From Arachis hypogaea (taxonomy: Eukaryota > Streptophyta > Magnoliopsida > Fabales > Fabaceae): a stretch of 64,000 nucleotides of DNA. Positions 1 through 12,190 of the stretch are shown piece after piece. How positions within the stretch are numbered: the first letter of the stretch is position 1; the number at the start of each line of letters is the position of its first letter. Location of the stretch: positions 6,688,810 through 6,752,809 of the forward strand of contig NC_092051.1 in assembly GCF_003086295.3 (NCBI RefSeq), read 5' to 3'. Position numbers and translations under genes: made by a program. The notes beneath the pieces are model-generated. The model was not told where the DNA came from, searched no databases, and worked only from the letters and a program-made list of their open reading frames with translations.

Positions 1-540
1 AATTTAAATCATAATTAATATAAAAAATTATATTAAATTATAATTAATTAAATTTATTTATATAAAAAATAATTTAATTTTTTACACATTATAAAATAAT
101 TTTTAATAAATTATTTATTTTTATTTATAAAATTTAAAATGCTAACTACATTACAAAATTATAGAATTTAACTATGTTTTTTTATATTAAATAATTTTAT
201 AAATTAATGTAATCTTATTATATTATATATTATTTTTTATATATAATTTTTTAATATTAATATTTTTAATAATAAATTATTTTTAAATTTATAAATTTAA
301 AAAATATTATTATAAAAAAATAATAATTATATTAATTTTAATTATTTTAATTAATTAATTAAGTGAAACTACAGTAAAAATTAAAATTAATTCTTTCTAA
401 TAGAAATGAGAAAAATGTTGAATTTTTATTTTTATTTATAGTTTATGATGTAAAAACTGATTTGGATTTACTTTTTAACCATAAATAAAGATTGAGATGA
501 TTTCTCTAAACGGAGATGGTCTAATCTTCCTGAAATGGTG
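1..540. other. AT-rich intergenic DNA
   Basis: Very AT-rich sequence made of short runs of A, T and TTAA-like words. I see no coding frame, RNA gene or mobile-element ends. Confidence 0.6.
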
Positions 541-1160
541 AGAGGCGGAGAGCACAGAGCATTGAGAGCAGAGCTTCTTCTCCAAGACTCCAACGCCGGA
601 ATTAACCCGTCAGCTGCCGTCAGAAGAGCTTCTTCTTCTTCACTATGTGAGTGAGTGAGACGGTGAGACCAGATACCAGAGCACCAAAGCTTCTTCTTCT
701 CCAACGCCTGAACTTACCCGTCGTCCTCCCGTCATCGTCGCAGCTTCCATTGACAGCATCGCTGTCTTCCGTTGACCGCTTCATTTCTGGGCCAGAAACC
801 CTTGCCTCCTCTATTATTCGTTCTTTTCTTCAGTCACATGAAAGTGTTGAAACCCTAACCTCTCTACTCTCCAGAAGTCCACCTCTCTTCTTCCAAATCT
901 CACCGCCGGCCGCCGCCTCCCAAAACCCCTTCACCGTCGCACTCTCCCAAAACCCCGTCAACGTTGTCGCTGTCTTCACGCGTCATAGATGTTGTAGCAG
1001 GACTGCAGGAGCGTCGCGTCGTCGCCATTCCGTGAGCAGCGCTGTGAGCAGCAAGAGCGTCGCGCTGTCGCCGTTCAGTGAGCGTCACCATTTTCGTCGT
1101 TCTGCTTCTTTGTCGTTCAGTGAGCGTTGTTCTTCTTCGTCTCCTATGGTTTCCATTTAA
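541..1160. other. GC-richer island with a doubtful open frame
   Basis: A stretch clearly richer in G and C than its surroundings, built from loosely repeated CTTCTTCTTC, CGTCGC and GTGAGCAGC words. Part of it is an imperfect direct duplication (about 570-625 against 685-740). A 169-codon plus-strand frame (651-1160) opens at GTG rather than ATG and gives a Ser/Arg/Pro-rich product of low complexity that I do not recognise. It resembles the leader of a plant gene or of a non-autonomous transposon more than a protein-coding exon. Confidence 0.3.
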
Positions 1161-2371
1161 CTTAAAAATTTGTTAATTTCTGTGATCTCTGTAAGATCTG
1201 TGATTCATGTGATTTTTGCGATTTTCTGTAATTCCTGTGATTTACCTTGAAGCATTTGTTAATTTAATTTCTGTCATATCTATGATTTTTTGCAATTTCT
1301 GTGATTTTTTGCAGAAGTAGCCGGTCCCGAGGCTGATTGTTGGAACCAAATAGAGATGGGCATGTCTCCCTTGACAATTTCAAAATGGTTATCTACTACT
1401 TTACTATTAACTCTTGCAAGTGTTGTTATGATTGATAATGTGGAGTTATATTTGTGTGTTGTGTGTGATGATCATATCCTTCAGTAATCTTGCTAGCTTC
1501 TGCATATTTTTAACCATAGATATCAACATGAACATGTACTTTGAAAGGTCGTGGTCAATTGGTCATGCATTCCTCCCATCATTTCTTTAGGACTTTTTCC
1601 GTCGTTGATTAAGTTTAAATTTGAAATTTGTAGGCTCTTGCACCTCATGCCACTGATGCCATGAGGGAGTCAAGGGTTCTCGAAATCATACATGCCGTGA
1701 GCTATTCCCATTGCTTTAAGAGGGTGTTAAGGTGTTAACAACTTTGATTGATAAGAGAAAGGAAAGGAATGAAAAAGTTTAACTTTTAAAAGAGATTTAT
1801 TCGAAGAGTTTTTAATATTCTCATTTCATAATTCCTCCACATCAGTAAGTTGTTTAAATGCCAAAATGCTAATTAATTAATTAGCTAATTATTAACCAGA
1901 TTTCAAATGATACACCTATATGTTTCACTTAGTTTAAATTGTGATTAGCTTGCTTTAAATTGTAGCCTGGACTAGATAGATTAGAAGCCTAAGCTATGAT
2001 TGAATTATAGAGCACTAGCCGACACTAAAATTGGAGAGTATTGTTTAAATAAATTGACTAAGTTAAATTTAAAATTCGAAGGTAGCTAAAATTTAAATCA
2101 CTGCACTTTGATTTTAATTTGTTGAAATTCGTTGCTGAAAATATCACTGAACTAGTTTTTTTGGCTGAAAATAATCATTTACATGAATTTGTTCCCAATT
2201 ATCACCACTGAACCTTGAATAATTTGTTGAGCTAGTTTCTTTGTTGCTTAAAATCATCACTAAGATGAATTTTTTACTGATTATCACCAGTGAACTTTGA
2301 ATTTGTTGCTGGCATGCTCAAATAATTACTTAGCTAAATATTGGTCGTTCTTACCAAGTTGACCCTGTTTC
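1161..2371. other. Unassigned region with one possible orphan exon (1634-1696)
   Basis: No long frame. One 63-base segment, 1634-1696 plus, lies between a TTTGTAG acceptor-like end and a GTGAGC donor-like start and is open for 21 codons (starting Ala-Leu-Ala-Pro-His-Ala-Thr). It may be an exon of a decayed or unrecognised gene. The rest is AT-rich, with repeated 'ATCACTGAA' phrases around 2140-2330 but no recognisable element ends. Confidence 0.25.
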
Positions 2372-2711
2372 TGATGGTGAGGAACCATACAATGAATTGG
2401 CAAAAAATAATTTCAAATTAATTCACGAATGGAGTGATTGAAAAATTTCAAACCTACTTAATTAAATAGCAGAAGTGGAATGAAGTCATTGAAAATGTCA
2501 AAGTGGGAGTTGGTTTTTAGATTTTTTTTTTATCTATATTACTTTTTTTCAGTCAGATTGCTTATAGTTTGAAGCTAAATTAAATTAATTTTTTGTTATT
2601 TGAAACATTGATATCATGTTGATCAGTTGTAAATGCACCTCATTGTGGGAAAATTGTTCGTTTTTTCACATGGTGGTCAACTTAGCGAGAGAGACTATGC
2701 TACTGTTGATT

Positions 2712-2928
2712 GATGCAGAGGAGAATTGGTGTATGGAATATTTTTGAAAGAATGGTTTCCTAAGTCAGATCTTATGAAGGCTGAAGAAACAGTGAAAAAA
2801 ATTAAGAAGTTGAAAATTCCGGTTTTAATTTCAGTTTTGAATGCATTTGTTTGGATGTACGGAGGCAATATGGAAGTAGAAGGGGTTGTCATTATCAGAA
2901 TTGACAAACAAGAATCTCAAATTGACTG
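2712..2928 (+). pseudogene. PPR-protein-like gene fragment, left arm
   Basis: An open stretch in the left arm of the inverted repeat, ending at a TGA at 2927-2929. Its wording (Val-Tyr-Gly, then Leu-Met-Lys-Ala-Glu-Glu, then Leu-Lys-Ile-Pro, then Phe-Val-Trp-Met-Tyr) has the helix-turn-helix spacing of plant P-class pentatricopeptide repeat proteins, which bind organellar RNA. Family knowledge suggests PPR, but the match is short and from memory, so the call is tentative. There is no start codon context and no complete repeat array, and no intact parent gene lies in the window. It is a fragment only. Confidence 0.4.
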
Positions 2929-2944
2929 AAAAATGTAGTCCAAA

Positions 2945-3200
2945 TATTCCGTGAATTAATTTAAGATTTTTTCTTGTCAATTCCGATAACCATAATCCCT
3001 TCTACTTCCGTGTTAGCCTCTCGTACATCCAAACAAATGTATTCAAATCCGAAATTAAAATTGGGATTTTTAACTTCTTCATTTTTTTTTTTTCACTATT
3101 TCTTCGGCCTTCATAAGGTTTGAATTAGAGAAACATTCTTTCAAGAATGCCCCGTACACTAATTCTCCTTGGTATGATTTCGGGATTCCATCTATATATA
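2945..3200 (-). pseudogene. PPR-protein-like gene fragment, right arm
   Basis: This is the reverse-complement partner of the left-arm fragment. Read on the minus strand it keeps a slightly longer version of the same peptide: an extra upstream piece reads Ile-Pro-Lys-Ser-Tyr-Gln-Gly-Glu-Leu-Val-Tyr-Gly, a phrasing I associate with P-class PPR proteins. An A-run has caused a frameshift in the middle, around 3085. Neither arm could make a working protein. Confidence 0.4.
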
Positions 3201-3500
3201 GTTCTGCATCAATCTAGCGAAACCTTGGACAATTGTGACATGGTCTTTTTCGCTTGTCAAAAAACAACGAACAATAATATGAATGTTCCAAATGACATGT
3301 ATAGAAATTAATTTAATTTATTTTTAAACTAGAAGCAGCCTTGACTGAAAAAGGTAATCTAGATGAAAAAGGTCTAAAAACCAACTCTCACTTTGACATT
3401 TTCAATGACTATTTCACTTCCGTGATTTGATTGAGTAGGTTTGAAATTCTTCAATTACTCAACTATTCCTTCGTTTCATTGTGTGATTCCTCACCATCAA

Positions 3501-3961
3501 AAGTGGGAGGATATGTTATGATTCAGTTAAACTTTTGTGAACACTATTTTTTATGTTTGCACTCCTGTTTATGTCATCATACATGTTAAGACTTAAATAG
3601 TTACATAAGCAACACCATAAGAAGAAAAAAAATAAATAAATTATAGTTTAATGATGTTGTCATTTGCTAGTATATATTATAACCTCTCATTCAATCAAAG
3701 AAACAAATGCAATTTCTACAAAATATATACTTTCACAGTTGATTATTTTAGGCCAAAGGATGATGATGTATTAGATGCGATTACAACACGTATGTTTCGG
3801 AATATCTGGATATATGTAGAAGCAGACTAAAAATCATCATTTGCAATTTTTCATAGATTAATACAATCTCTACTAGAACAATGAAAACGAGATTAGAAAT
3901 AATTTAGAGTCACAAATTGCAAAAAAGAAGAAAAAATGGTCACTCTTGGTAATTGTAATTA
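3501..3961. other. Intergenic DNA and 3' flank of the kinase gene
   Basis: AT-rich sequence between the inverted repeat and the stop codon of the minus-strand kinase gene. The part nearest 3961 is presumably the 3' UTR of that gene. No other structure seen. Confidence 0.4.
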
Positions 3962-6119
3962 TCAAGCATTTGCTTCAGGACCAGGTTTTGCATTCAGAAG
4001 TGGCTGGAGAGCTTTGACTACAATAGTCATGTTTGGCCTGAAATCTGCTTCATACTGAACACAAAGTGCTGCAACCGCTGCCAACTACATATATCCACAT
4101 AAATAATCACTTAGTCTCAAATGCAGTTATATGAAATATTTTGGACATTTATGAATCTATATGAACTTAAGTGAAAGACTAAAAACTAAAGGAACTAACC
4201 TTAGCAACTGCCTTTGGGGGATAGTCATCGTTTAGCTTAGGATCCACACATTGTTTCACTTTGTCCTCACTCAACCTTGGAGTTGCCTGAATTTTTTTTT
4301 TTTAATTTTCCAATTTTTTTAAAGAAAAATCATATTAGTTCAAGAATATACAATATATATGGAACAATAACACAAGATAATTTAATCCTTAAATTTGCAT
4401 GCATACCCAAGTTACAAGACTTTGTTGCCCTTTGGGCATTGTGTGATCTACTGGCTTTCTTCCTGTTAAGAGCTCTAAAAGCACAACTCCGAAACTGTAA
4501 ACATCACTCTTCTGTGTTATCTGTCCAGTCATTGCATACCTATCATTAAGAAAAACAAAACCATGAAATTAGTTAACATTTATATTGTTTGCTTTGCATG
4601 GGATGATAAAGCTTGGGCTACAAGAAAGCACAAAAGAATGTGAAAAGTTATATATTTTGCAGAGGGATTTAGATTATAATTGAAGGGCATACTCTGGAGC
4701 ATGATAGCCAAATGTTCCCAACACTCTTGTTGAATGTAGGCGAGCCGCGGTGTCAGAAGACTGGTTTGTCAAGCTGAAATCTGCAATCTTGGCGTCATAG
4801 TCATTGAAGAGTAATACATTGCTGGATCTAACATCACGGTGAACTATAGAAGGCTGACACTTTTCATGAAGATACTCAAGTCCTTTTGCCGCACCAAACG
4901 CGATTTTCGCTCTCTGATTCCAGCTTAAAACTGGACCTGGTTCAGCCCCTTGTACACCCTTCCTTCCTATAACAACAAAAAGAAATAACAAAAGCATAGC
5001 ATAAGTTTCTTTTCTTTTCTTTTGAGTTTTGTTCTTGTAACCTCTGCTCCATCCATTTTGAATAAAAGAGGTTCAACAAAATACTATTTCATCAATAGAA
5101 AAAGTTATATAATTTGGCTTACCGTGTAATATGTCATGCAAAGAACCAAGACTTGCATATTGATAAATCAAGATTTTGTTATTTGCCTCTAGACAGTATC
5201 CAATCATCTCCACAAAATTATCATGCTTCAGTCTTGAAACAACTGATAACTGCATGATCCAATGTGACGTCAGGCATTGTAGAACAACACTATTATAGGA
5301 GTCAAAACATTGCATCAATGGACATTACAATCTTACCTGAGCTGTGAAATCAGTGTCAGATTCTGTTGAAGAACTGGTATCCAGCTTCTTGATTGCAGCA
5401 TCTGTTCCATCATCCAATTTTGCATAGTAAACCCGTCCATAGGAACCTTCTCCAATGAAAGACTTGGAACCAAAGTTTCCTGTTAACCTATTTAACTCAT
5501 CCAATGGCATAGATGGAATCTCAATTGGCAGCACTTTCTGTGGAGCACCAGTCTTGGCAGCATTGCCCCTTGGCTCTCCTCTGTCATTGCCTGTTTTCGA
5601 ATAAGATTGTTGCAAATTTGTTATTCCATAACCTTGGAGATCAAACATAATATTGAACCGATTCAAATATTGTATATAGAATATATACAAGCTCTTCTTG
5701 ATAGTATTTGAGGGATTACATATGCTAACTTTCTCTCTATTTCATAATAGATTGAATTGATACAATTTAGCTTAGATATGTTCCTCATTTTCACAAAAGC
5801 AACATTGGAGCATTAGATGCTCTAAGGTCTAAACAAGGGCAGCAATTGCGAATGAATCAATTACATTGTTAATGTAATAGAGGTGAAAAATCGCTCATGT
5901 TACATTAGCTACCTGTATAGAATATATGTTGAAATATGTAAAAGAATGCATATATTTATGCACAAATTGTGTTAACGCAACCACAATTTAAAACCATAAC
6001 ATAGTGGAAGAAATGTTACCTCCTCCACCGTATGTGTTTCCCCCTCGAGGCGGTGCAGTGGTGGCTTGGTTGGCAGGCGGGCCACTGCTCTCCTCCTCTG
6101 CACCTCCGCAGCACAACAT
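3962..6119 (-). CDS. PTI1: Pti1-like serine/threonine protein kinase
   Basis: A receptor-like cytoplasmic kinase of the Pti1 family, which acts downstream of receptor kinases and OXI1-type AGC kinases in defence and oxidative-stress signalling. Coding exons (minus): 6119-6020, 5590-5337, 5249-5123, 4966-4693, 4539-4407, 4286-4200, 4084-3962. All introns are GT-AG and phases join to 365 aa, the usual family length. The start ATG at 6119 gives Met-Leu-Cys-Cys-Gly-Gly; the paired cysteines fit S-acylation and membrane anchoring. The kinase domain has a glycine loop GEGSYGRVY (80-88), ATP lysine K101, HRD aspartate D205 and the [17 protein letters not shown] activation segment. The metal-binding motif is DFS (223-225), not DFG; Pti1 kinases commonly vary here. 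The N-terminal 50 residues are Gly/Pro-rich and disordered-looking. High confidence in family; the paralog number is not assigned. Confidence 0.93.
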
Positions 6120-6470
6120 ACTTGTTTAAAAGTATTCCAAGCTGCTGCAGGCTTAACAAGCCATTCAGTAAATGATATCCAGTTAAATCACCTGAAAATA
6201 TAGAATACAATATAATAATGTTCATGTATACATGAATCGAATCTAAAATTTTAAAATTTTGTAGATGAATGAAGCAATTATAAAAAGAAATGAGATGAGG
6301 TGATTAGGTTGTAACCTGTGCCTAATGAAAGTGGAGGTGGAGGAGGAGGGGGAGGAGGAGGAAGAAGAGGGAGAGGCAATTATGTTAATAATTATTAGAG
6401 AAAATAATAATAAAGAAAAATAATGTGAGGCTGAGGGTGAGGCTGATTGATGATGCATAAGAATGGGTGT
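6120..6470 (-). promoter_or_regulatory. 5' UTR exons, leader intron and proximal promoter of the Pti1-like gene
   Basis: Upstream of the start codon the minus strand reads as a leader exon up to an acceptor (TTTCAG) at 6192-6193, so 6120-6191 is a likely 5' UTR exon. A second leader exon probably ends near 6316 at a GTTACA-type donor and includes a CT/CCTCCACC-rich tract (about 6330-6375). A leader intron is inferred only from splice-like signals. Confidence 0.45.
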
Positions 6471-7511
6471 TAACTGTTAATTGTTGTTGTGGTTTTGGTA
6501 ACAAAAGGGATCAGGGAAGGGCGGTTATTGTTTATTGCGGGAAAAACGGTTATGAAGATGCATCATGCATGCTCTTCGCTCCCTTTCTATTTTTATGCTT
6601 TGCTATTTCATTTCTTATTTACACCATATACACAACCTAGCATGGTAAGGATTGTTAAATTTTTCACCTTAAAATACTCTAATGTTGTATATTTTGTATA
6701 TAAAGCTAGCTATACTGAAATAGTAAGTTAAATATAACAAACCTCAAGTTCAATTCATTAATTAAGCAAACTCGTATTTCTTTTTAACTTCGACTCATGG
6801 ATTTATGAGCTCTATTTATCTATATTTATGAATAATTTGGGCACAAATATTTCTTAAACCAACTTTTTGGTGGATTATCAAACATCGTGTGAGAAAAAAT
6901 ACAAGTGAAGTGTAATACCAAGCAATATGATAGGGCGTATGGTAGTGCTATCTGATGTATAAATTAAAAGTAGAGTCAAATAATATCACACTTTTCTTTT
7001 CCTTTTTTTTTTTTTTTTTTTTCCCTTTTTGCACTATTGGTATAACTCAGAATTTAATAATGCAGAGGGCTATCTAAGCTTGGCCATTATCATTTTTTCG
7101 TGGTGTTCGACTAAGATTACATTTTGTCAAATAGACCCAAATTAAATCAATTTCGGCTTAAGAAATACAAGTTTCCAAAGAAAATGTTAGGCCTAATTTA
7201 CATGAAGGTGGTGCTTACTTTTGAGTTTTGACACTTTCATTTGTATCTACTTACTGAATATAATTACTAATTCAACCTCTTTGGTTTTATTAAATATCTT
7301 TTACCAGCTAAGTATTAATAATATCTTTTTTTTTTTAAAAAAACATCATTTATTTATTAAAAATATTATTTGTACACTAAAATCAACCATCAATGTATTT
7401 AACTATTTATGTATAAATTACATCTATTCAATTTATTTTTAATGTATATTTATATTCCAATATATATTTTATACTCGTGACTAATGTTAATATATACCTA
7501 ATATAGTTATG
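6471..7511. other. Intergenic DNA
   Basis: AT-rich sequence with a long T-run (about 7000-7022) and no convincing frame. The start of this stretch is presumably the promoter of the minus-strand kinase gene. No RNA gene or element ends seen. Confidence 0.45.
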
Positions 7512-7838
7512 AAAGAAGGGACAAAAATACACCTATAAGTTCACACGCTGGACACAACTACACTTCAATCATTTAATGAGTCATGCGTGCACAGTATTTA
7601 TACACTCCGGCAGACACAGTATTTTCGTGTTTATTCTTTTTAGGAAGAAGGGATAAAAATACACTTGAAAGTTCACACGCTGGACACGACTACACTTCAA
7701 TCATTTAACGACGCCACACGCAGATGGCCGGAAGGGTGAATGTGTCCACCAGAGTGTATACTTACTTTGCACACATGACTTATTAAATGATTGAAGTATA
7801 ATCGTGTAACTTTTAGGTGTATTTTTATCCCTTCTTTC
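7512..7838. mobile_element. MITE-like inverted-repeat element with a duplicated left arm
   Basis: The left end GAAAGAAGGGACAAAAATAC (from 7511) matches the complement of the right end, GAAAGAAGGGATAAAAATAC (to about 7838), and the match continues for about 100 bp through CACTTCAATCATTTAAT. A second, direct copy of the left arm starts at about 7645. The internal sequence carries no frame. I could not define a target duplication, so the superfamily is unassigned. The phrase is typical of abundant small plant elements. Confidence 0.65.
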
Positions 7839-7844
7839 TATAAT

Positions 7845-7882
<38 letters not shown>

Positions 7883-8234
7883 TGTCCTCGATTAAACTAG
7901 TTTCATTTCATTGATTATTTACCTCAACTTTTTGGGTAGATTAATGTATCAAACAAATAAAAATTTGTAGACAGTGTAATTTTCCATGTGAATTTCAATT
8001 CCAACATGAAAAAAAAAATCATAGAAAAAGTAAATTAACCCTCAAGTCCTAGACACGCAGAGTATGGAATCGAAAGAGAATCTATGGAGATACGGTTAAG
8101 GACACTAGTAGTAGTTCCTCCTTCATTCTCTGGCAATGAGCAAAAATCATAGAAGAAAAATCGTTACAGGCTCTATACAACAATAATCACTTGTGGCATA
8201 TCCCTAATAATAGTATATTTACATCTCTCAAATC
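7839..8234. other. TTA microsatellite and 3' flank of the SINA gene
   Basis: A (TTA)n run of about ten units lies at about 7848-7881. The part nearest 8234 is probably the 3' UTR of the minus-strand SINA gene. Nothing else seen. Confidence 0.5.
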
Positions 8235-10469
8235 TCAATCTTCTTTCCATATACGACCAGTGATCCTCAGCTTCAACTCTTTTCCATCCCCACCAGAGAA
8301 ATAAAGAGCCAAGCTCCTCGGAATTATTAGTCCATCTTGACTATCTCTAACTTTCCTATGACTGTCGCGAATGCTCCTTGGAATTCCTTGCCATATAAGT
8401 TTGCGTCCACTCGCGCCGACTTCCAGGCTGTAGCTGAATTTCTTGGCTTCGTTGTCATCACCCATGAACCGAAGAAAGGCCATATATACCGGAGCTGTCC
8501 CGAGCTGGAATGCCTCAAAGTGCAAGCAAAAATACCTTCCAAAACTATTGAAAACCTGCCAACAAGAAACTTCATCATGTGACTGGGAGTTTTTCTAGGA
8601 GGAATGTTTGTGAAGCCATGTTGGTATAATACTATAGGCATCGTAAATGTATTGAATATTAAGAGGAATGTATTGTAACCCAAAAAATTTACAACTCCTC
8701 TTATTCATAATATAACTTCTAAATATTATTATAAATAGAAAGAAGTAATTTTAAAATGTTCTTAGATCACGCATTTAAAGGTAAGCATGCAAATATTATT
8801 GTATATTAATGTCGATATAAGTACAAAAGTATGCTTGTATATTAATGATTTTATTGTTTTAATAATATTGGGCGAGTACAGAAGAGCTATATTAGGATGT
8901 CATGATAAGATTTATGATGATCAGCAATTTAGACAAAGGTTAAACCTTTATATTAGTTTAGGCCTTAAAGAAATAGTCTAGTGTGCAATCAAATTAACAA
9001 TACCACATGCCTACGTTAACGTGTTAATCATGTGACCCATGATGCAATACTATGCGGGCTACTTCTAATAAAAAAAGGACTAAAAAAATTCCCAACATCA
9101 CTTGCAGAGAAATAAACTTAGTGCACAAGCATATTTCTTGTTTCAAACAGAAACAACCATGGCCATGTGCACACATAATCAACGCTGCATAATTGAAGAT
9201 GTGATTTGAGAAGCTACCAATTAAATAATAAAAAATAGTTACATGCAATAAATCAAACCATCAAGCAAAGGCATATATTTTTGTTTATTAAGTGACTTAC
9301 AGTTAGCATCCATGTGGCATTTTCAACTTCATGTGGATTTGCTTTGACATATCGATGATTGAAGGTGCATCCATTGTGCATGTCTACCTTGTGATCATCC
9401 TTGAGATGGGAAACTAGACTTGGGATGTCACCCATCACAGAGCACTCGGCTCCAGCATAGGGACAACTGAATGGACGGAGTCTGCAATTTTGCTCGTGTT
9501 TGAGCTTTGTGTAGTATGGGAATATATCATGACAACCTAGACTCTGATATCTGCAAGGAAGCTCCAACGATTCTGCAACTTTCTCCAGTGCCAAACACCT
9601 TATGTTCTTGAGATCATGGTGACAGGTTGGGCAAAGATTATGGACTTCAATCTTACAATTGGAACATAATGTATGGCCATTTGGACACTGAAACACACAA
9701 TGCAGCCATAAACGAGATATTATAATTTTAAGTGTGGATAATTTACCATAAAGATATGATGTGAACATTACGATTAAAGAGTTTCCACAATAGGTTCTAT
9801 TGATCATCTATGATAATCTAATTGTTAACTGTATTCTCAAAATAGAGTCTGCAGCCCAATGAAACATGGTCAGGAAAACAGCCTCTTTTGGGAGATCCAA
9901 CAAGGAAAACTAAACTAGCAACACATGTAGTTGATTTTATCTTTTTGTTGTTGCCTAGAACTCGCAGATGGAACAAGAAATTGTGGAGCAAGTTCTATGA
10001 AAAATGAATAGATACTATGATGAACTGAAGCAATCCCAAGGATTCCAGCTATTGAATTTGTTAATCCTGCTACATCTCTCTCATTCAAGACCAAGCATGG
10101 TGCATCATATATTTGATATGGAGATAAAGGATTACAATGGCACTATCAAGATGAGATTGTTTCATTAATGCATCGTGCGTTATAAGAAAAGGGTTTTACT
10201 TACTAAAAGGAAGGGAAGAAAAAGGTAAAAGTTTGCAGGAACTGCACCTGGTGAATTGGAGGGTACATCAGATTCTTGCAAACAGGGCACTCAAGTAAGT
10301 CATACACGCCATTCTTTGAACTAAGTCCATTCTTTCCATTCAACCCAACACAAGATTTCATAACTGTACTACTAGTCTTCGACTCATATTTAGCTTTGCC
10401 TGTTTCATAATCTGAAGACATCAGGTGAGATTCAAGAACTTCTTTGAAAATACTGCCTCCAGGAGCCAT
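8235..10469 (-). CDS. SINAT2: SINA-type RING E3 ubiquitin-protein ligase (SINAT2-like)
   Basis: A seven-in-absentia homolog: a RING E3 ligase that dimerises and ubiquitinates target proteins for degradation. Plant SINATs act in hormone, drought and autophagy control. Coding exons (minus): 10469-10248, 9687-9301, 8555-8235; all introns are GT-AG and join in frame to 309 aa, the normal length. The start Met-Ala-Pro-Gly-Gly-Ser is the typical SINAT1/2 beginning, which fixes the ATG. The RING C3HC4 ligands are C61, C64, C75, H79, C82, C85, C93 and C96, and intron 1 splits the RING just before C75. The SINA zinc fingers follow (about 110-175), then the TRAF-like substrate-binding fold ending at Trp-Lys-Glu-Asp. 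No disruption seen. SINAT2 against SINAT1 is judged from memory. Confidence 0.95.
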
Positions 10470-12190
10470 TGCAGGCTCAGATCTACAGTATTTAGTTCTA
10501 AATGACTAGGAGCTAGAACTCCAAGATACTCCAATATCTTCTGTTTCGTTTTTTCTTCCTTTCGCTCTTTATTGCGTGCTATATCTGTTAAACAATAAAA
10601 TTGTCAACGAATAAATACATAGATATTAAATGCTTTTACATTCAAATTTTAATATTCTTTAGTTCAAAATGTAGGTGAAACCTACAATGTGTATTTTCTA
10701 AAAAAAGAATCAGAAACACCAAACACCGATGGCGTTCTAGAGATTTTGTACTGCTCTAATGCAACAGTAACTAGAGTAACTTCAAACTTGATTAAACAAG
10801 TTGCAACACCACTCTTATCATGTAAATATTAAGTCTTTATCAGTAGACTACAAGAATGATGGAGTTATGGAAAGAAAATATGACTGAAACTGAGATCATT
10901 CAACATGGTTACTCCAAACTATAATATTCAGACTGAAGCTCACAGTATCGAAGCATGCACAAAATACTAAGCAGGTAGAAAACTTCGCATCCTAAAAAAT
11001 TTAAATGAAGTCCATATTAATATTCATTAAAGCATAGCAAAAAATCAAAATCTTTGTTTGCATAATTATCAAGCAGATGATATCCTCATATACCATTCCA
11101 TATGCGAACTTCACTTGTTGCTACACCCTTCTCAAGGGACAAGTAGAACATAAATTTGTTAACAAATAACGATGTTCCGATTCCTAAACTAGGACGACAT
11201 TGTTAAATTGCTATTCAAAATTTTCAAACTGTTTCAGCACAAGGTAAGAGAACAGAACAAGAAGTAACACAGCCAGAGCAAGAGCTTCATTGCATCCTAG
11301 AAGGGACTCATTTTACAGCAGATCTGAGAAAATCCAAAAGTGGATCAATATCAAGACACGAATTTCCCAACATAACATCTCTCAATATTCACTATGATTG
11401 ACTCTCATTCCGGTGCTTCAGTTTCTAACACATTAACATAGGAGCAAAGAAATCCTACTTTAGTACTTCATTAAGCCTTTAATTTCATACAAAACTGAGT
11501 TATGCACTTATGCAAGAGATCAACAATGACCAAGTCTGAATTCTTCCTCCACTTGAGTTATCCATCAAACATATCAGAGAAAACTATAGAAAAGAAAAGA
11601 AAAGTAAGAAATTGAAGCAAGCAGATAAGGCTATACCGGAACACTACCTTTTCCTACTGAATCCAAATTGAAAGCACACAAACAAGGACAAAGAGTTCAA
11701 ATTTAACCTCTCAAACAAGAACTAGCATCTAAAACATCATCACATGCAATTTACAATGCAAGCATACAAAACCTCATATCCAAAACCAACCAATGCCCCG
11801 ATATATAGAAACAAAGCGCAGTAATAATAAAAAATAAAGAAGGCAGAAGAGAGACAAAGAAGTAAAAGACGAAATGTAGCATTGAAAATCAAAGGCATGA
11901 AATGAAGCATGAGAGGAGAAGAGAACAAAGCGAAAAACAGAAAATTTGATTTTGAAAAATAAAATAAAGGGAGAAAGAAGACAGAAAGCGAGAATTGAAT
12001 AATAGATGGAGATGAAAGTAGAGACGAAGAAAGAGTATCGTACCGCGAGCTCCGGAAGTTGCGGAGATGGGTGGTGTTGGTGTCCATGGAGATTGAAGAA
12101 GAAAAAAAAGGGTTCCGTTGTTGGTATCGGTTGCTACTTACTACTACTTACTACGATTTCTCCTTGTATTCTGCTCTCCGTGTTTTCTTT
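10470..12190 (-). promoter_or_regulatory. 5' UTR with a 1.46-kb leader intron, SINA gene
   Basis: Upstream of the ATG the minus strand is leader up to an acceptor TTTAACAG at 10585-10586, so 10470-10584 is a 5' UTR exon. The best matching donor is GCG/GTACGA at 12042-12043, giving a leader intron of about 1.46 kb (10585-12043) and a first noncoding exon from 12044 to roughly 12180. A 115-codon minus frame crosses this donor (12087-11740), but it mostly lies in the intron and is not conserved-looking. Confidence 0.45.

Larger units (their letters stand above)
2372..3500. repeat. 1.1-kb near-palindromic inverted repeat of a gene fragment
   Basis: Two arms of about 550 bp (about 2372-2932 and 2945-3500) are reverse complements of each other, very roughly 80-85% identical by eye with small indels, separated by only some 10-20 bases. 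The outer ends match as TGATGGTGAGGA (2372-2383) against TCCTCACCATCA (3489-3500). Both arms carry the same gene fragment, so this is an inverted duplication of genic sequence and not a classic MITE. A transcript crossing it would fold into a long imperfect hairpin. Confidence 0.85.

Noticed and set aside
651..1160. 169-codon plus-strand frame as a gene
   Set aside because: It starts at GTG, is low in complexity, has no recognisable domain, and overlaps a direct duplication of leader-like sequence.
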